A stretch of DNA of 64,000 nt from a virus: positions 47,596 through 111,595 of the IMG/VR virus record IMGVR_UViG_3300010150_000009, one strand, 5' to 3'. The translations under genes and the position numbers were made by a program. A model generated the notes under the pieces. It did not search any database. It had not been told where the DNA came from and saw only the letters and a program-made list of their open reading frames with translations. Of the stretch, positions 9,026-18,225 are shown in pieces (positions within the stretch are counted from its first letter, which is position 1; every line of letters begins with the position of its first letter).

Positions 9026-9595
9026 ATGGAAAAGAATACAATAGTAATATACGGTGCAAAGCGAAGTGGTAATCACTTACTCCAAAGTTATTTAAAAAGC
9101 AAAGGAGAGGAGTGCGAGTTTAAGCATGAAGCGTCCACAGCAAAAGAACTGTATGACGAAAAGGGCAAGCATTTAATAATATTAGTGCGTTCTCCACGTG
9201 ATCAACTTATCTCAAATATGTACTCTATGCAAAATGCATGGAGAAACGGCTATGATGTTGGGCACGTAAATAGACCACTCGAGGTATACGAACCACATGA
9301 AATTGCCGCAGATCATATAGCAAGAGCGTGTCAATATTTAAAAGCCTTTACAGATGACATGATACCGCTAGCGGCGAAGTATTCGTTTCAGTTCATATTA
9401 TATGATACCATGGTAAAGAAAGAGTTAAATACTAATTATATAATGCGCGGTTCCGAATATTATAAAAAAACAATTAGTAACTATTCTCACATCACAGAAA
9501 TGCTAGATAACACAGATTTAGAAAGTTACTGCTTAAATATTTGGAGAGTATTTAATTTACAACAGAAAGTTTTTTATCCTGAATTAGCAAACTAA
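9026..9595 (+). CDS. Sulfotransferase-like P-loop protein
   Basis: 189 residues. The N-terminus TIVIYGAKRSGNHLLQSYL matches the 5'-phosphosulfate-binding loop of PAPS sulfotransferases (G-x-x-R-S-G-x-x), and LIILVRSPRDQLISNMYSM matches the 3'-phosphate-binding strand (R-S/D-P-R-D). The protein is shorter than typical sulfotransferases (250-300 residues), so the acceptor domain is reduced. Likely activity is sulfation of a glycan or other hydroxyl acceptor, but a kinase-like P-loop role cannot be excluded. It is immediately followed by the repeat protein, with no spacer. Confidence 0.6.
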   Translation: MEKNTIVIYGAKRSGNHLLQSYLKSKGEECEFKHEASTAKELYDEKGKHLIILVRSPRDQLISNMYSMQNAWRNGYDVGHVNRPLEVYEPHEIAADHIARACQYLKAFTDDMIPLAAKYSFQFILYDTMVKKELNTNYIMRGSEYYKKTISNYSHITEMLDNTDLESYCLNIWRVFNLQQKVFYPELAN

Positions 9596-12500
9596 ATGTA
9601 TGATATTATAAGCAGGGATGACGTCAATGATATTTACGAAGCAGCCAGCAAATGTAAAACGAGATATTTTTGGTACGTTGATCATGGTGTTGATTATACT
9701 GGGTTTGATTTCAATTGGGTTCCTGTACCATGGGAGTCCCAGTTCGTACATATCTTCCCAAGTAAATGGCAACGTGACGGCGGAATAAGATTAGTCAACA
9801 AACAAAGTCCTGAAGGCGAATTAAAATTCCATAATACAAAAAAGGTAACGAGAGTACCAACTACAAGAAATTGGGTACTTGAGGATAATACTGACTATAC
9901 AGATTTTGACTTTAGTTGGCATCCGGATAGTCTAAATAAAGAATACACACACGCATTTCCTTCCCAGTGGCAAAGAGAAGGTGGTACTTATTATGTTACT
10001 AATCCAAGTGCGCCTAAAAAATATGTTTCTGACCAAATAACAAAAAGAACAAACTGTTTAGATAATTGGCAAATACCCAAAGGCGTTGATACAGATAATT
10101 TTGACTTTAGTTGGCATCCTGATCCCTCACACGGTGATTGGACATATGTTTTTCCTTCCTTATGGCAACGAAACAGTAACGTATTATACATTACAAATAA
10201 TGATGCACCTAAAAAATATGTAAGTGACCAAGTTATTAGGCCGTTACCTAATAAAGAAGATTGGATTATTCCTAAGAATATAGACGAAGATAGTTTTGAT
10301 TTTAGTTGGTTACCAGACCCAGATGATCCACCATACATATATGTATTTGGCACACAATGGCAGAAAGACGGAGGTCCAGTATATAAAGTAGAAGGTGCGA
10401 CTGAAACAAGTTATATAGATACCCCGCAAGCAAAAGCGTTGCCCACTACAGAACATTGGCATACAGACAGTGAAGCAGATTACAGCACATTTGACTTTAG
10501 TTGGCATCCGGAAGAATCACAAAAAGACTTTAAGCACGTATTTGGATCACAATGGCAAAAGACTAGTAAAACGTTTTACTACACTGGCAATGATGCTAAT
10601 CCAAAAGTAAACTACGTAACGGACCAACGTGTAACAAGTAAAAGCGATACATTACCGCGTTACAATATTGAAACAACATTAGAGAATTTAATAAACGAAC
10701 ATCCTACTGAACGCTTTTGGGCATTGAATCCGGAGATGGATTATAAGGAGTTTGACTTTAGTTGGCATCCGGATGCAAGCCAAATGGAATATGTTCATGT
10801 GTTTGGATCCCAATGGCAAAAGCATAGCCAAACATTCTACGTAAATGCTCCTGCCTATTTAAAAGGCAATAACCACTTGAATTTTGTGGGAGATCAAAGG
10901 GTAGTAGCGAATAGCACCTTGGATATCTTCTATATAGACAAAGGGGGCTCTGCTAGTACAAAACGCTATGATTCACTAGTGACGAAACACTCTCAGACGC
11001 TCAAGACGCGCTTCTTTGGGGATACCCGCGATACACTACTGCGGTGTGCTAAGAAATGCAAGACAGGGCGATTCTGGGCGGTATCAAGCGAAAACGATTA
11101 CTCAAATTTTAACTTTGATTGGCATTGCGAACCATGGCAGAATGGTATGCTACACGTATTTGGCAGTAAATGGAACAAGTGGAGCAACACATTTTTAGTA
11201 AATGCAGACGACTTTATTCGCACGTTTGATTGGGCAGAGAATATTGAGGATGTTTATAATTTAAACTTCGTAGAGGATCAACAAGTAGAATTATTTGATG
11301 ATAATCGAGAAATATGGTACGTTGACTTTGGAAATAACGAAGAATTCTCACCCAATTTAAATTATAAGAAAGCAAGATTCTTTGGAACATGGTTAGATAC
11401 TCTTAAACGGATCGTTGAACGAACAGACGAAGAATATATATGGGTATGTGGTAGTATTTGTGATTATACTAGTTTTGATTTTGGATGGGAACCAGAGCCG
11501 TGGCAACAGAATATGTTGCATGTATTTCCGAGTAACGGACAAGTTGAAGGAGATACTTTCCTCGTTCCAGTAAAACTATTTAAAGAACAATTAGAAAGTT
11601 TAAAAGTGTTAGGATGGTTTGACACTGTAAACTATATTAAAGACGTCAGTGTTCCTCGGTGTAGTTGGCCAACAATTAAAAGTTTACAAGATTTAGATAC
11701 TATGTATGGATGGATACTGCACAATAACCAGTCTCCGGTAACATATGACCCTCCTTTCTGGAAAAAGCCAGAACTTCACGTTTTTAACACAAGTGGCAGT
11801 GTATCCTTGGTGCCGCGGGACTGTAAAAGTGAATTTCGGACTCAATTATATGACTACCCATATATCTTGCGTCATGATGGCTTTAAATGTGAGGATAAAC
11901 CACTAGATATAGTGTTTATTTCAAATGGCGAAAAAAACGCCAACGAAAACTGGAAACACCTTGTAAATATACATAAACAAAACGGGTGTGAAAACCGTTT
12001 ATTACGTAGTGATGGTGTAGATGGTAGAACGCAAGCCTATCAAGCCGCCGCACGGTTAAGTGAAACAGATTGGTTTTATGCTGTTTTTGCAAAAACCGAA
12101 GTATTGCCGGATTTTAAATTTGATTTAAATCCTAATTACCTTGAGGAAACTAAACATTACATGTTACATAGTCGAAATCCGTTAAACGGATTAGAATACG
12201 GGGCAATGAATATTAACATGTATCATAAACAATTAACTTTAGATACTAAACCTGGATTAGACTTTACTCTTAGTAGTAATCATGACACTATACCAGTTGT
12301 TGCTAGTATTAGTAGATTTAACGAAGATCCATGGGTAACATGGAGAAGTGCTTTCCGTGAAGTTTTAAAACTTAAACGTGAAGTTGATCTAGGTGATCCT
12401 AGACCAGAAATTGCCTTCCGGCTTAAAACATGGTGTACTGTTGCAGAAGGATTAAATGCTGAATGGTGTTTAGCAGGAGCAAACGATGCTTTGGAATACT

Positions 12501-12631
12501 ATGCTCAAGAAGAAGGCCAGTATAGTGCTTTATTAAATAGTTATGACTGGCCGTGGTTAAAGTCTTACTTTGAAGAACGCTACAATAGTATTACTGATCC
12601 ATTACCTCTTGATACCGAGGAAGCGTTTTAA
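9596..12631 (+). CDS. Large repeat protein with eight FDFSWHP-type repeats and a glycosyltransferase-like C-terminus
   Basis: 1011 residues. Residues about 30-670 hold eight copies of a module of about 60-90 residues whose core is DY-x2-FDFSWHPD, then an HVFGSQWQK-like strand and a TFYV segment. Copies 2-6 are most alike; 1, 7 and 8 have diverged (FNWVP, FNFDWHC, FDFGWEP) and have longer linkers. The last 250 residues are a separate domain (DIVFISNGEKN, RSDGVDGRTQAYQAAARL, DWFYAVFAKTEVL) resembling a GT-A-type sugar transferase without an obvious DxD. No signal peptide. Starts right after the sulfotransferase-like stop; its 3' end overlaps the convergent epimerase gene by 41 bases. Function unknown; a glycan-binding or glycosylating virion protein is plausible. 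Confidence 0.7.
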   Translation: MYDIISRDDVNDIYEAASKCKTRYFWYVDHGVDYTGFDFNWVPVPWESQFVHIFPSKWQRDGGIRLVNKQSPEGELKFHNTKKVTRVPTTRNWVLEDNTDYTDFDFSWHPDSLNKEYTHAFPSQWQREGGTYYVTNPSAPKKYVSDQITKRTNCLDNWQIPKGVDTDNFDFSWHPDPSHGDWTYVFPSLWQRNSNVLYITNNDAPKKYVSDQVIRPLPNKEDWIIPKNIDEDSFDFSWLPDPDDPPYIYVFGTQWQKDGGPVYKVEGATETSYIDTPQAKALPTTEHWHTDSEADYSTFDFSWHPEESQKDFKHVFGSQWQKTSKTFYYTGNDANPKVNYVTDQRVTSKSDTLPRYNIETTLENLINEHPTERFWALNPEMDYKEFDFSWHPDASQMEYVHVFGSQWQKHSQTFYVNAPAYLKGNNHLNFVGDQRVVANSTLDIFYIDKGGSASTKRYDSLVTKHSQTLKTRFFGDTRDTLLRCAKKCKTGRFWAVSSENDYSNFNFDWHCEPWQNGMLHVFGSKWNKWSNTFLVNADDFIRTFDWAENIEDVYNLNFVEDQQVELFDDNREIWYVDFGNNEEFSPNLNYKKARFFGTWLDTLKRIVERTDEEYIWVCGSICDYTSFDFGWEPEPWQQNMLHVFPSNGQVEGDTFLVPVKLFKEQLESLKVLGWFDTVNYIKDVSVPRCSWPTIKSLQDLDTMYGWILHNNQSPVTYDPPFWKKPELHVFNTSGSVSLVPRDCKSEFRTQLYDYPYILRHDGFKCEDKPLDIVFISNGEKNANENWKHLVNIHKQNGCENRLLRSDGVDGRTQAYQAAARLSETDWFYAVFAKTEVLPDFKFDLNPNYLEETKHYMLHSRNPLNGLEYGAMNINMYHKQLTLDTKPGLDFTLSSNHDTIPVVASISRFNEDPWVTWRSAFREVLKLKREVDLGDPRPEIAFRLKTWCTVAEGLNAEWCLAGANDALEYYAQEEGQYSALLNSYDWPWLKSYFEERYNSITDPLPLDTEEAF

Positions 12632-13586
12632 TAAACGGTTGCTCTAAGAGCCAATCTAAATAATTTGGAATTCCAGCATCAATATCTTCAGTAGGGTTCC
12701 AACCAGTAAACTCTTTTAACTTATTACTGTTTAATGTATCTCTGTTAGGATAAAAACTGTCGTGCGGATAAATTTCTATGTCACCACCCAGTCTTTGCTG
12801 GATCATAGTAGCTGCTTCTAAGATAGTTCTTCCATTGCCTCGCGTACAATTAAAAATTTCGTTAGTGGTAGTCTCGTTAGTGGCACATACAGCAAACGCA
12901 TCAGCAACATCAGTAACCCAACTAAAATCTAACTTATTGTCAGGACCTTGAACACGAATATTACCATTAGTTAATGAACTTTCTGCCATCTTACTAATTA
13001 CTCTAACAATCATATCTCTAGTTCCGTATAAAGCACTAGGACGAAGTATTGTATAATTTAATTCTTTTTCCCTGTGCCAAATTTGACACATGCGTTCACC
13101 TTGTAGTTTATAACTTCCATACAAAGTTTTAGGATCTGTTTTACTATTTTCATCAGGTGCATCACTTTCGAAGTTACCATATACCATACTACTGCTGGAA
13201 AATAAAATCTTTTCTACATTGTGTTCTGTGCATAAGTCTAATGTTGTTGCTGTCGCTGTAATCATATTTCCAGTAGCATCAACTACATTACGTTTTACCA
13301 TATACGCATTGGGGTAAGTTGCTAAGTGAATAACCACGTCTGGTTGAAATTCTGCAAAAACAGATGCCATAAAATTAACATCTTCAATCTTTCCAACAAA
13401 TACATGATCTGCATTTGCATGTTCTTGTCTCTGATTCAGTATACATTGATATTCATCATCAGGAAAAATATAATACTGATGATAACAATCTACTACGCCC
13501 ACAATATGGCCTTGTTTGCGAAGTATGTTACTGGTATGTGAGCCAATAAAGCCATGGCCTCCTAATATTAAAATTTTTTTAGACAT
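12591..13586 (-). CDS. NAD-dependent nucleotide-sugar epimerase/dehydratase (extended SDR)
   Basis: 331 residues. The Rossmann motif is ILGGHGFIGSHTS (GxxGxxG) at the N-terminus, SSSSMVYG holds the catalytic Ser, and YGSYKLQGE is the YxxxK catalytic pair. These mark extended short-chain dehydrogenases such as UDP-glucose 4-epimerase or dTDP-sugar enzymes. DFSWVTDVADAF matches the conserved C-terminal region. The gene is overlapped at its start by the aminotransferase gene, so both act in the same nucleotide-sugar pathway. The exact sugar cannot be told from sequence. Confidence 0.88.
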   Translation of the reverse strand: MSKKILILGGHGFIGSHTSNILRKQGHIVGVVDCYHQYYIFPDDEYQCILNQRQEHANADHVFVGKIEDVNFMASVFAEFQPDVVIHLATYPNAYMVKRNVVDATGNMITATATTLDLCTEHNVEKILFSSSSMVYGNFESDAPDENSKTDPKTLYGSYKLQGERMCQIWHREKELNYTILRPSALYGTRDMIVRVISKMAESSLTNGNIRVQGPDNKLDFSWVTDVADAFAVCATNETTTNEIFNCTRGNGRTILEAATMIQQRLGGDIEIYPHDSFYPNRDTLNSNKLKEFTGWNPTEDIDAGIPNYLDWLLEQPFIKTLPRYQEVMDQ

Positions 13587-14632
13587 TCTAAAACTCTTTC
13601 TATTTCATCATCTGTCATATAGGGACAGTTTGGTATTGTTAAACTTTTTTCTTGCAACGTTAAACTATTCTTAAAATCACTATAATTTACATCAAATATT
13701 TTTTCTTGAATAGGCAAAATACTGTAGTGGATTTGTGTTTGAATATTATTAGATCTAAGGTGCTGTGCCAGTTCGTCTCTCTTGTCACACTTAATTACAA
13801 ACTTACTATACGTGCAATCTTGTGTATAGTCTGGAAACTCATATAAGTCTCTAAGTTCTTGTTTATATATATTAGCAATTTTCTGTCGTTTAGATTGGTG
13901 TTTTTTCATTAGGCCTAATGTAATATATAATGTAGCCGCTTCAGTACTGCTAATCATACTGTTTACGCCTAATCCTATACTAGGTGTTGAGTTATTGGAT
14001 TTACCGTGTAATCTTCCTAACCTGGCTAATTCAAATACATCTTTATTTTTTGTAATTAATGCGCCACCACTTCCCATTGTAGTACAGGGTTTTGAAGGAC
14101 TAAAACTTAAAACAGTAAATTCAGCATCATTTAATAGTGCTCCTAGACTTTGCGCCGCATCTTCCACTAACAAGAGATTATTTTCGTCACAAAAAGTTTT
14201 AGCGTATTTGTTCATTGAATTACCCCACAATGTAACATATAACATTACTCTTGTATTGTTTGTAATTTTTTCTTTGGCGTCAGATAAATCAATGCAATAA
14301 TCATTACCAACATCAACAAAGACAGGTTTTAATCCCGCAAGTAAAATACTTGTTGCAGTTGCGATAAACGTATAAGCAGGTACAAGAACCTCACTGCCAG
14401 CAGGCAAATTTAAATTACGCAAGCCTTGCGTTAGCGCGTCTGTACAACTATGGAAGATTACCGCATTGTGTAATTTACTATTAGTTACTACTTCTAATCT
14501 TGCCTCAGCCAATTTGGTTATTTCACCACCTTGGCATATACCATTAGACAAAGATAAATCAGAAGTTCTTTGAACTTCATCTCTTATTTCATTCCATAAC
14601 CTGTTAAGATTATTTGCTTTTACAATGTGCAT
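13568..14632 (-). CDS. DegT/DnrJ/EryC1-type PLP sugar aminotransferase
   Basis: 354 residues, typical of the family. Visible features are EVLVPAYTFIATATSILLAG, the VEDAAQSLGAL segment with the PLP-contacting Asp, and VLSFSPSKPCTTMGSGGAL, where the Lys that forms the Schiff base lies in the SPSKP motif. These enzymes transfer an amino group from glutamate to a keto-sugar nucleotide. It overlaps the epimerase (downstream) by 19 bases and the PIG-L deacetylase (upstream) by 13 bases, so the three form one translationally coupled amino-sugar unit. Confidence 0.88.
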   Translation of the reverse strand: MHIVKANNLNRLWNEIRDEVQRTSDLSLSNGICQGGEITKLAEARLEVVTNSKLHNAVIFHSCTDALTQGLRNLNLPAGSEVLVPAYTFIATATSILLAGLKPVFVDVGNDYCIDLSDAKEKITNNTRVMLYVTLWGNSMNKYAKTFCDENNLLLVEDAAQSLGALLNDAEFTVLSFSPSKPCTTMGSGGALITKNKDVFELARLGRLHGKSNNSTPSIGLGVNSMISSTEAATLYITLGLMKKHQSKRQKIANIYKQELRDLYEFPDYTQDCTYSKFVIKCDKRDELAQHLRSNNIQTQIHYSILPIQEKIFDVNYSDFKNSLTLQEKSLTIPNCPYMTDDEIERVLECLKKF

Positions 14633-15219
14633 CTTAGTAATTCAAAACTTTCTGCATAAGGGTAATTTGTATTAGCACTACGTAATATAGCAAGTGCGCG
14701 AGTTGATTCTAATATTTTGTCGTCAACGTCCCAGTATGAATTGCACCAATCCAATTTGTCTTGAATGTTATCCATTCCAACGAATACATTTGGATTATAA
14801 GATTTGTTATTGTTTATATAAGCACTGATTTCATATTGCAATATAGTGCCTGTAAACTTACGACTACTTGCAATTGCTAACTCGTTTACAATTTTATGGT
14901 CTTGGTGACTGTCGCCGTAATGTGGTATTAACATATAATCATATTGCTCTTTACCATAGATAATATCATCTAATCGGGCCACACTATTGTTATTTAATAC
15001 TGGTCGAGTTTCAGAGTCTGAGAAGAATTCGTACGAGTAATTTAATTTAGAAGAGTTTTCAGTTACACTTGTTACTTTTTCTTTATAAAAGTAAACAATT
15101 TTAACAAAGCCTTTCTTAGAAAGTTCATTTAAAATGAACCCACCTGCTCCTAACTCCGCGTCGTCCGGATGTGGACTAAGTGCTAGAATAGATTTCCCTT
15201 CATTTTTTAAAGACTCCAT
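14620..15219 (-). CDS. PIG-L/LmbE-type deacetylase
   Basis: 199 residues. The N-terminal LALSPHPDDAELGAGG carries the zinc-binding PHPDDxE motif, and HYGDSHQDHKIVNE supplies the third histidine (HxDH). Family members remove N-acetyl groups from GlcNAc-containing substrates. With the adjoining aminotransferase and epimerase genes it likely trims an N-acetyl amino sugar made by the phage. Overlaps ThyX (upstream) by 13 bases. Confidence 0.85.
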   Translation of the reverse strand: MESLKNEGKSILALSPHPDDAELGAGGFILNELSKKGFVKIVYFYKEKVTSVTENSSKLNYSYEFFSDSETRPVLNNNSVARLDDIIYGKEQYDYMLIPHYGDSHQDHKIVNELAIASSRKFTGTILQYEISAYINNNKSYNPNVFVGMDNIQDKLDWCNSYWDVDDKILESTRALAILRSANTNYPYAESFELLRCTL

Positions 15220-16118
15220 TTTTGCTTAAACTCATTGAGATCACGTTTGGACATGCCGTACTGCTCTGCCACTGCTTCTTCAGTTCTCCAATCCTCTACT
15301 AGTTCATTCCATCGCTTTTTATCAATTAATCTGTTTATTAGATCAACTTCCATACGACTAGCAGTATGAGCGTTTTCAATAAAATCTTCATATGCTTCAC
15401 ACGACAAAGGAAACTTATCTTGAATTAAACTATACATTGATCTTGCTAATTCTTGTATTTCCCATTGTGCGTGATAATCTGCTCTTAATTTAACGTAGTG
15501 GAAAAAGTTGTTTAAATCTATTTTCCAATATAGTTCTGTATAGTTATTAAGAGGCAACACGGCACGGGCCAACTCTCTTGACAAACCTTGACGTTGATCT
15601 TCTTCAATGTTATAATTGTCATTTGGGTGTTCTCCCAATAAACTTAAATAATCATTGTAGTTTTCTCTACCAATTCGTTTAATAGTATTATGGCACATCG
15701 TTTCTTCAACTGGAAGTAATTTACCATCTCTTCCCTGTTTGTTGATTGAACTTTGTGGTTTAAGGTTTTCTTTATCAGGAACGTAAAACTCATCCGACAT
15801 AATACTATATCTGCCAGAATATTCGTTCAAGTTTGCTGTTCTATGCCTAACGTGTTGCCTCATAACAAAGATGGGCATCTTTAAATGGAATTTTACCTCG
15901 CACATCTCGAGCGGTGATGTGTGTCGGTGCTTAACTAGATAGCGTATTAATGCCCTATCATTACTAGTGCCTTTGGTGCCGTCACCGTATGACACTCTTG
16001 CAGCTTGGACTATCGCATTGTCAGATCCCATTGTGTCAACGAGCCCAACAAAGCCATGATCCAAATACTTTACATAGTTTTCGTCTGTGTTAAAATTTAT
16101 GTCTGAAACTTTAGTCAT
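15207..16118 (-). CDS. thyX: Flavin-dependent thymidylate synthase ThyX
   Basis: 303 residues. The ThyX signature appears as RHRTANLNEYSGRYS (RHRxxSxNExSxRYS type, with N in place of the first Ser). ARAVLPLNNYTELYWKI carries the conserved substrate-binding region near the C-terminal half. The enzyme makes dTMP from dUMP using methylene-tetrahydrofolate, FAD and NADPH, serving phage DNA synthesis. The protein is longer than many bacterial ThyX (about 220-250), with an extra C-terminal helical region (residues 255-303). A consensus promoter ends so close to the ATG that the mRNA is predicted leaderless; no Shine-Dalgarno sequence is seen. Confidence 0.93.
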   Translation of the reverse strand: MTKVSDINFNTDENYVKYLDHGFVGLVDTMGSDNAIVQAARVSYGDGTKGTSNDRALIRYLVKHRHTSPLEMCEVKFHLKMPIFVMRQHVRHRTANLNEYSGRYSIMSDEFYVPDKENLKPQSSINKQGRDGKLLPVEETMCHNTIKRIGRENYNDYLSLLGEHPNDNYNIEEDQRQGLSRELARAVLPLNNYTELYWKIDLNNFFHYVKLRADYHAQWEIQELARSMYSLIQDKFPLSCEAYEDFIENAHTASRMEVDLINRLIDKKRWNELVEDWRTEEAVAEQYGMSKRDLNEFKQKWSL

Positions 16119-16124
16119 ATTTAC

Positions 16125-16153
16125 ATTATATAATTGTAACTACTTTTTGTCAA
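16125..16153 (-). promoter_or_regulatory. Sigma-70-type promoter of thyX, predicted leaderless
   Basis: On the minus strand: -35 TTGACA (16153-16148), 17-base spacer, -10 TATAAT (16130-16125). Six bases separate the -10 from the ATG at 16118, so transcription would begin at or next to the first base of the start codon. Confidence 0.75.
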
Positions 16154-16159
16154 TAAAAA

Positions 16160-16477
16160 TTAAAGATTTTTTAATGCATTGTTTGTTGATAATTGAATGT
16201 CTGTTTTAACCTTGTCAACGTTTAAAACATAGTCAATTGAAAGTACACCGCCATAGGCATCTATGCGGTATGTTAGTTCTTCTTCTAAGTCTCTTGGATC
16301 TACGCCTTCCTCTAAAAGATCGATGACACTTATTACAACTTCATTGTCATGCTCGTTGCGTAATACGAGATGATCTATATATTCGACGGGGACATTAGTG
16401 ATATCAACGTCTTCAATAATGTCCAACCATCGATTCTTAAAAGAGTCTGTTAAGTAAACTTCTTTATGCTGAGGCAC
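16160..16477 (-). CDS. Conserved small acidic protein
   Basis: 105 residues if started at the GTG at 16477; no ATG exists in the part that looks like real protein, and the longer frame runs through the upstream gene. The body is acidic with a LLEEGVDPRDLEEELTYRI segment. It overlaps the previous gene by 14 bases. Not recognised; stop lies just outside the -35 of the thyX promoter, so the ThyX transcript is separately started. Confidence 0.5.
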   Translation of the reverse strand: MPQHKEVYLTDSFKNRWLDIIEDVDITNVPVEYIDHLVLRNEHDNEVVISVIDLLEEGVDPRDLEEELTYRIDAYGGVLSIDYVLNVDKVKTDIQLSTNNALKNL

Positions 16478-17006
16478 GGGCTTTGGAAGCCTTCTTCTTA
16501 GTAGTCTTCTTTGCTCTTGCTTTCTTAGTTGGTGACAACTCTTCTGCTTCAGCAAGTAACCGTTTCGCTTCTTTTTGCATAATAGCTGCCTGACTACGCA
16601 AGCCTTCTGCAATTTTTGAATCAGTTAATACACCGCTGTCGTCACTTTCTGGTGCTGATACTTCTTCTCCGCGAATAGCGGCATTAACATCAGATAGCGT
16701 AATAGCAGTGTTTGTGTCTGGTGTGAGAGCAACATCACTAGCAGGTAGTTTTAGAATCTTTTGACTAACATGTAAACTTTCTAAAATCGGGCGCCCTGCA
16801 CCGTTCATTTTTACATGTAAAATTTCTGCTAGTGTGTTGGCTTGTTGGCCTTCTTCACTCTCTAAAACTGTAATTAGTGAATCATGATCATCTTGTGATA
16901 AAGATGCTGTTCTTGCTACTAAACAGTTATCTGGCTCGCCGGGGACTTCCCTAAAAAGTAAAATGATTTTGTCTTTAGTTGATATTTGCTTGCCAACGTG
17001 TTTCAT
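16464..17006 (-). CDS. Conserved T4-like marine phage protein
   Basis: 180 residues. The first 110 residues (GKQISTKDKIILLFREVPGE, ARTASLSQDDHDSL) match a family I know only as hypothetical in T4-like marine phages. The last 30 residues are almost only Lys, Ala, Arg and Thr (histone-like tail, KKARAKKTTKKKASKARASA), suggesting nucleic-acid binding or charge neutralisation. Preceded by a GGAGAAATAT ribosome site. No enzymatic motif seen. Confidence 0.6.
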   Translation of the reverse strand: MKHVGKQISTKDKIILLFREVPGEPDNCLVARTASLSQDDHDSLITVLESEEGQQANTLAEILHVKMNGAGRPILESLHVSQKILKLPASDVALTPDTNTAITLSDVNAAIRGEEVSAPESDDSGVLTDSKIAEGLRSQAAIMQKEAKRLLAEAEELSPTKKARAKKTTKKKASKARASA

Positions 17007-17028
17007 ATATTTCTCCGTTTAATATTGA

Positions 17029-17319
17029 TTATTCAGCAGGTGCTTCTGGTGCATCTGCTTGTACTTCTTGTTGTGCTGGTTCAGTGGCAGGTAAGTGGTG
17101 TCTTAAGAACCTCATTAGCCTGTCATAAGTAACGCCTACAGCAGACATTTCTGCCGCGTTCCATGCACCTCTTCGGGCACCAACTTCGACGATCTGCTTA
17201 ACAGCCAATAAATCTTTTAAATTAAATTCTGGTGCATCTCCTGCTTCTGGTAATGCTTCAGATGCCTCATTAGGTACTTCTACTGGCGTCTCTTCTGCAT
17301 TTTCAGTATTTTCCGACAT
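17029..17319 (-). CDS. Conserved acidic T4-like marine phage protein
   Basis: 96 residues with acidic, Pro/Ala/Glu-rich ends and a conserved core NLKDLLAVKQIVEVGARRGA (residues about 33-52) followed by AAEMSAVGVTYDRLMRFL. Such a core with flexible acidic tails occurs in T4-like cyanophage proteins of unknown role. It is first in a short minus-strand run with the Lys-rich protein; a Shine-Dalgarno-like AGGAGAAC precedes it. Confidence 0.6.
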   Translation of the reverse strand: MSENTENAEETPVEVPNEASEALPEAGDAPEFNLKDLLAVKQIVEVGARRGAWNAAEMSAVGVTYDRLMRFLRHHLPATEPAQQEVQADAPEAPAE

Positions 17320-17345
17320 TGTTTGTTCTCCTGATAATTAATTGT

Positions 17346-17837
17346 ATGAAAAGAATTATATTAACTACAATCCTTACTATAGTATTTAGTTTCACAGGTT
17401 ATGCACAGGAAAATTCCGAACAAAGTGATCAAAATGATGGAAGAAATGCCGCACTGATTTGGTTTGTAAAAGAAGGTATAGAGTGTACATTGGCTAATGA
17501 AGAATTAAAACGCTTAATGGCGGTTCATTATGCTATGAATGAAATATTCCAAATAGATGTCACTAGTAACTCATACGGTCTAGTAGATGCAAGATTAGAA
17601 AATAACAGAGAACTATTTGATAGTTTAATTTTTCGCTCACTTGGAATTTTAGAGCAATCCGGTATACCAGAAGATACACTAGTGAAAATAGTAACTGAGC
17701 AAAGATTAGCCACATCTGCTAAGATAGCAGAGCGCAGGGCAGTAAAAGATCCAGCAACAATAAACGATGTTATTATAAAAACTTTTACATATGTTAAAAA
17801 GTGTAGAGCGTGGGCTAAAGAGCAGACTGGAGAATGA
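17346..17837 (+). CDS. Small exported protein
   Basis: 163 residues on the plus strand within a minus-strand block. The chosen ATG at 17346 gives a clean signal peptide (MKRIILTTILTIVFSFTGYA, cleavage after AYA-like GYA); the earlier start at 17319 would overlap the divergent gene's start codon. The mature part is helical with two cysteines near the start and end (ECTL, KKCRAW). No family recognised. Probably acts in the host periplasm. Confidence 0.55.
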   Translation: MKRIILTTILTIVFSFTGYAQENSEQSDQNDGRNAALIWFVKEGIECTLANEELKRLMAVHYAMNEIFQIDVTSNSYGLVDARLENNRELFDSLIFRSLGILEQSGIPEDTLVKIVTEQRLATSAKIAERRAVKDPATINDVIIKTFTYVKKCRAWAKEQTGE

Positions 17838-17841
17838 TCTA

Positions 17842-18225
17842 CTATTTGAGATCTTGTAGTACAGGACAAGATAATACGAAATAACTTGCCTCGCTAGGCT
17901 CTTCAAATCCAATAACCCATTCTAAAGACCAAAGCATATCAAACGCATTTACGCGCCCAATAATTGGGTGTTTTGGATCTACTGTTTTATTAATAGATAT
18001 TTTGGTATCAAAACCAACCATTATCTTTTTAGCAATGCTATATCTTCCATCTAATGAAAGATAGATCCACTTGTCTAAATCATCAATTATTTGTTGTTTG
18101 CTCGACTCTATTTGGTGAGAGCGAATAGGAATAGTGATGGAAGTAAAATACGGAGGAGTAGTCTTACATCGTCTACTATTTAAGACGTTGTGGTGATTTA
18201 CTGTTCTTGTATTATAAAGGCCCAT
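17842..18225 (-). CDS. Protein of unknown function
   Basis: 127 residues, convergent with the exported protein gene (4-base gap). No signal peptide or membrane segment. It contains Trp-rich helical parts (DLDKWIYLSLDGRYSI, FDMLWSLEWVIGFEEP). Not recognised. An overlap of 14 bases with the short membrane ORF upstream suggests co-transcription. Confidence 0.5.
   Translation of the reverse strand: MGLYNTRTVNHHNVLNSRRCKTTPPYFTSITIPIRSHQIESSKQQIIDDLDKWIYLSLDGRYSIAKKIMVGFDTKISINKTVDPKHPIIGRVNAFDMLWSLEWVIGFEEPSEASYFVLSCPVLQDLK

Noticed and set aside
9991-10353. 120-codon minus-strand open frame inside the repeat protein
   Set aside because: It mirrors the repeats of the plus-strand gene, which has consistent domain structure; no ribosome site or family match.
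16478-16612. N-terminal extension of the 16160-16477 protein
   Set aside because: The extra residues are out-of-frame reading of the Lys/Ala-rich tail of the upstream gene and look like no protein.
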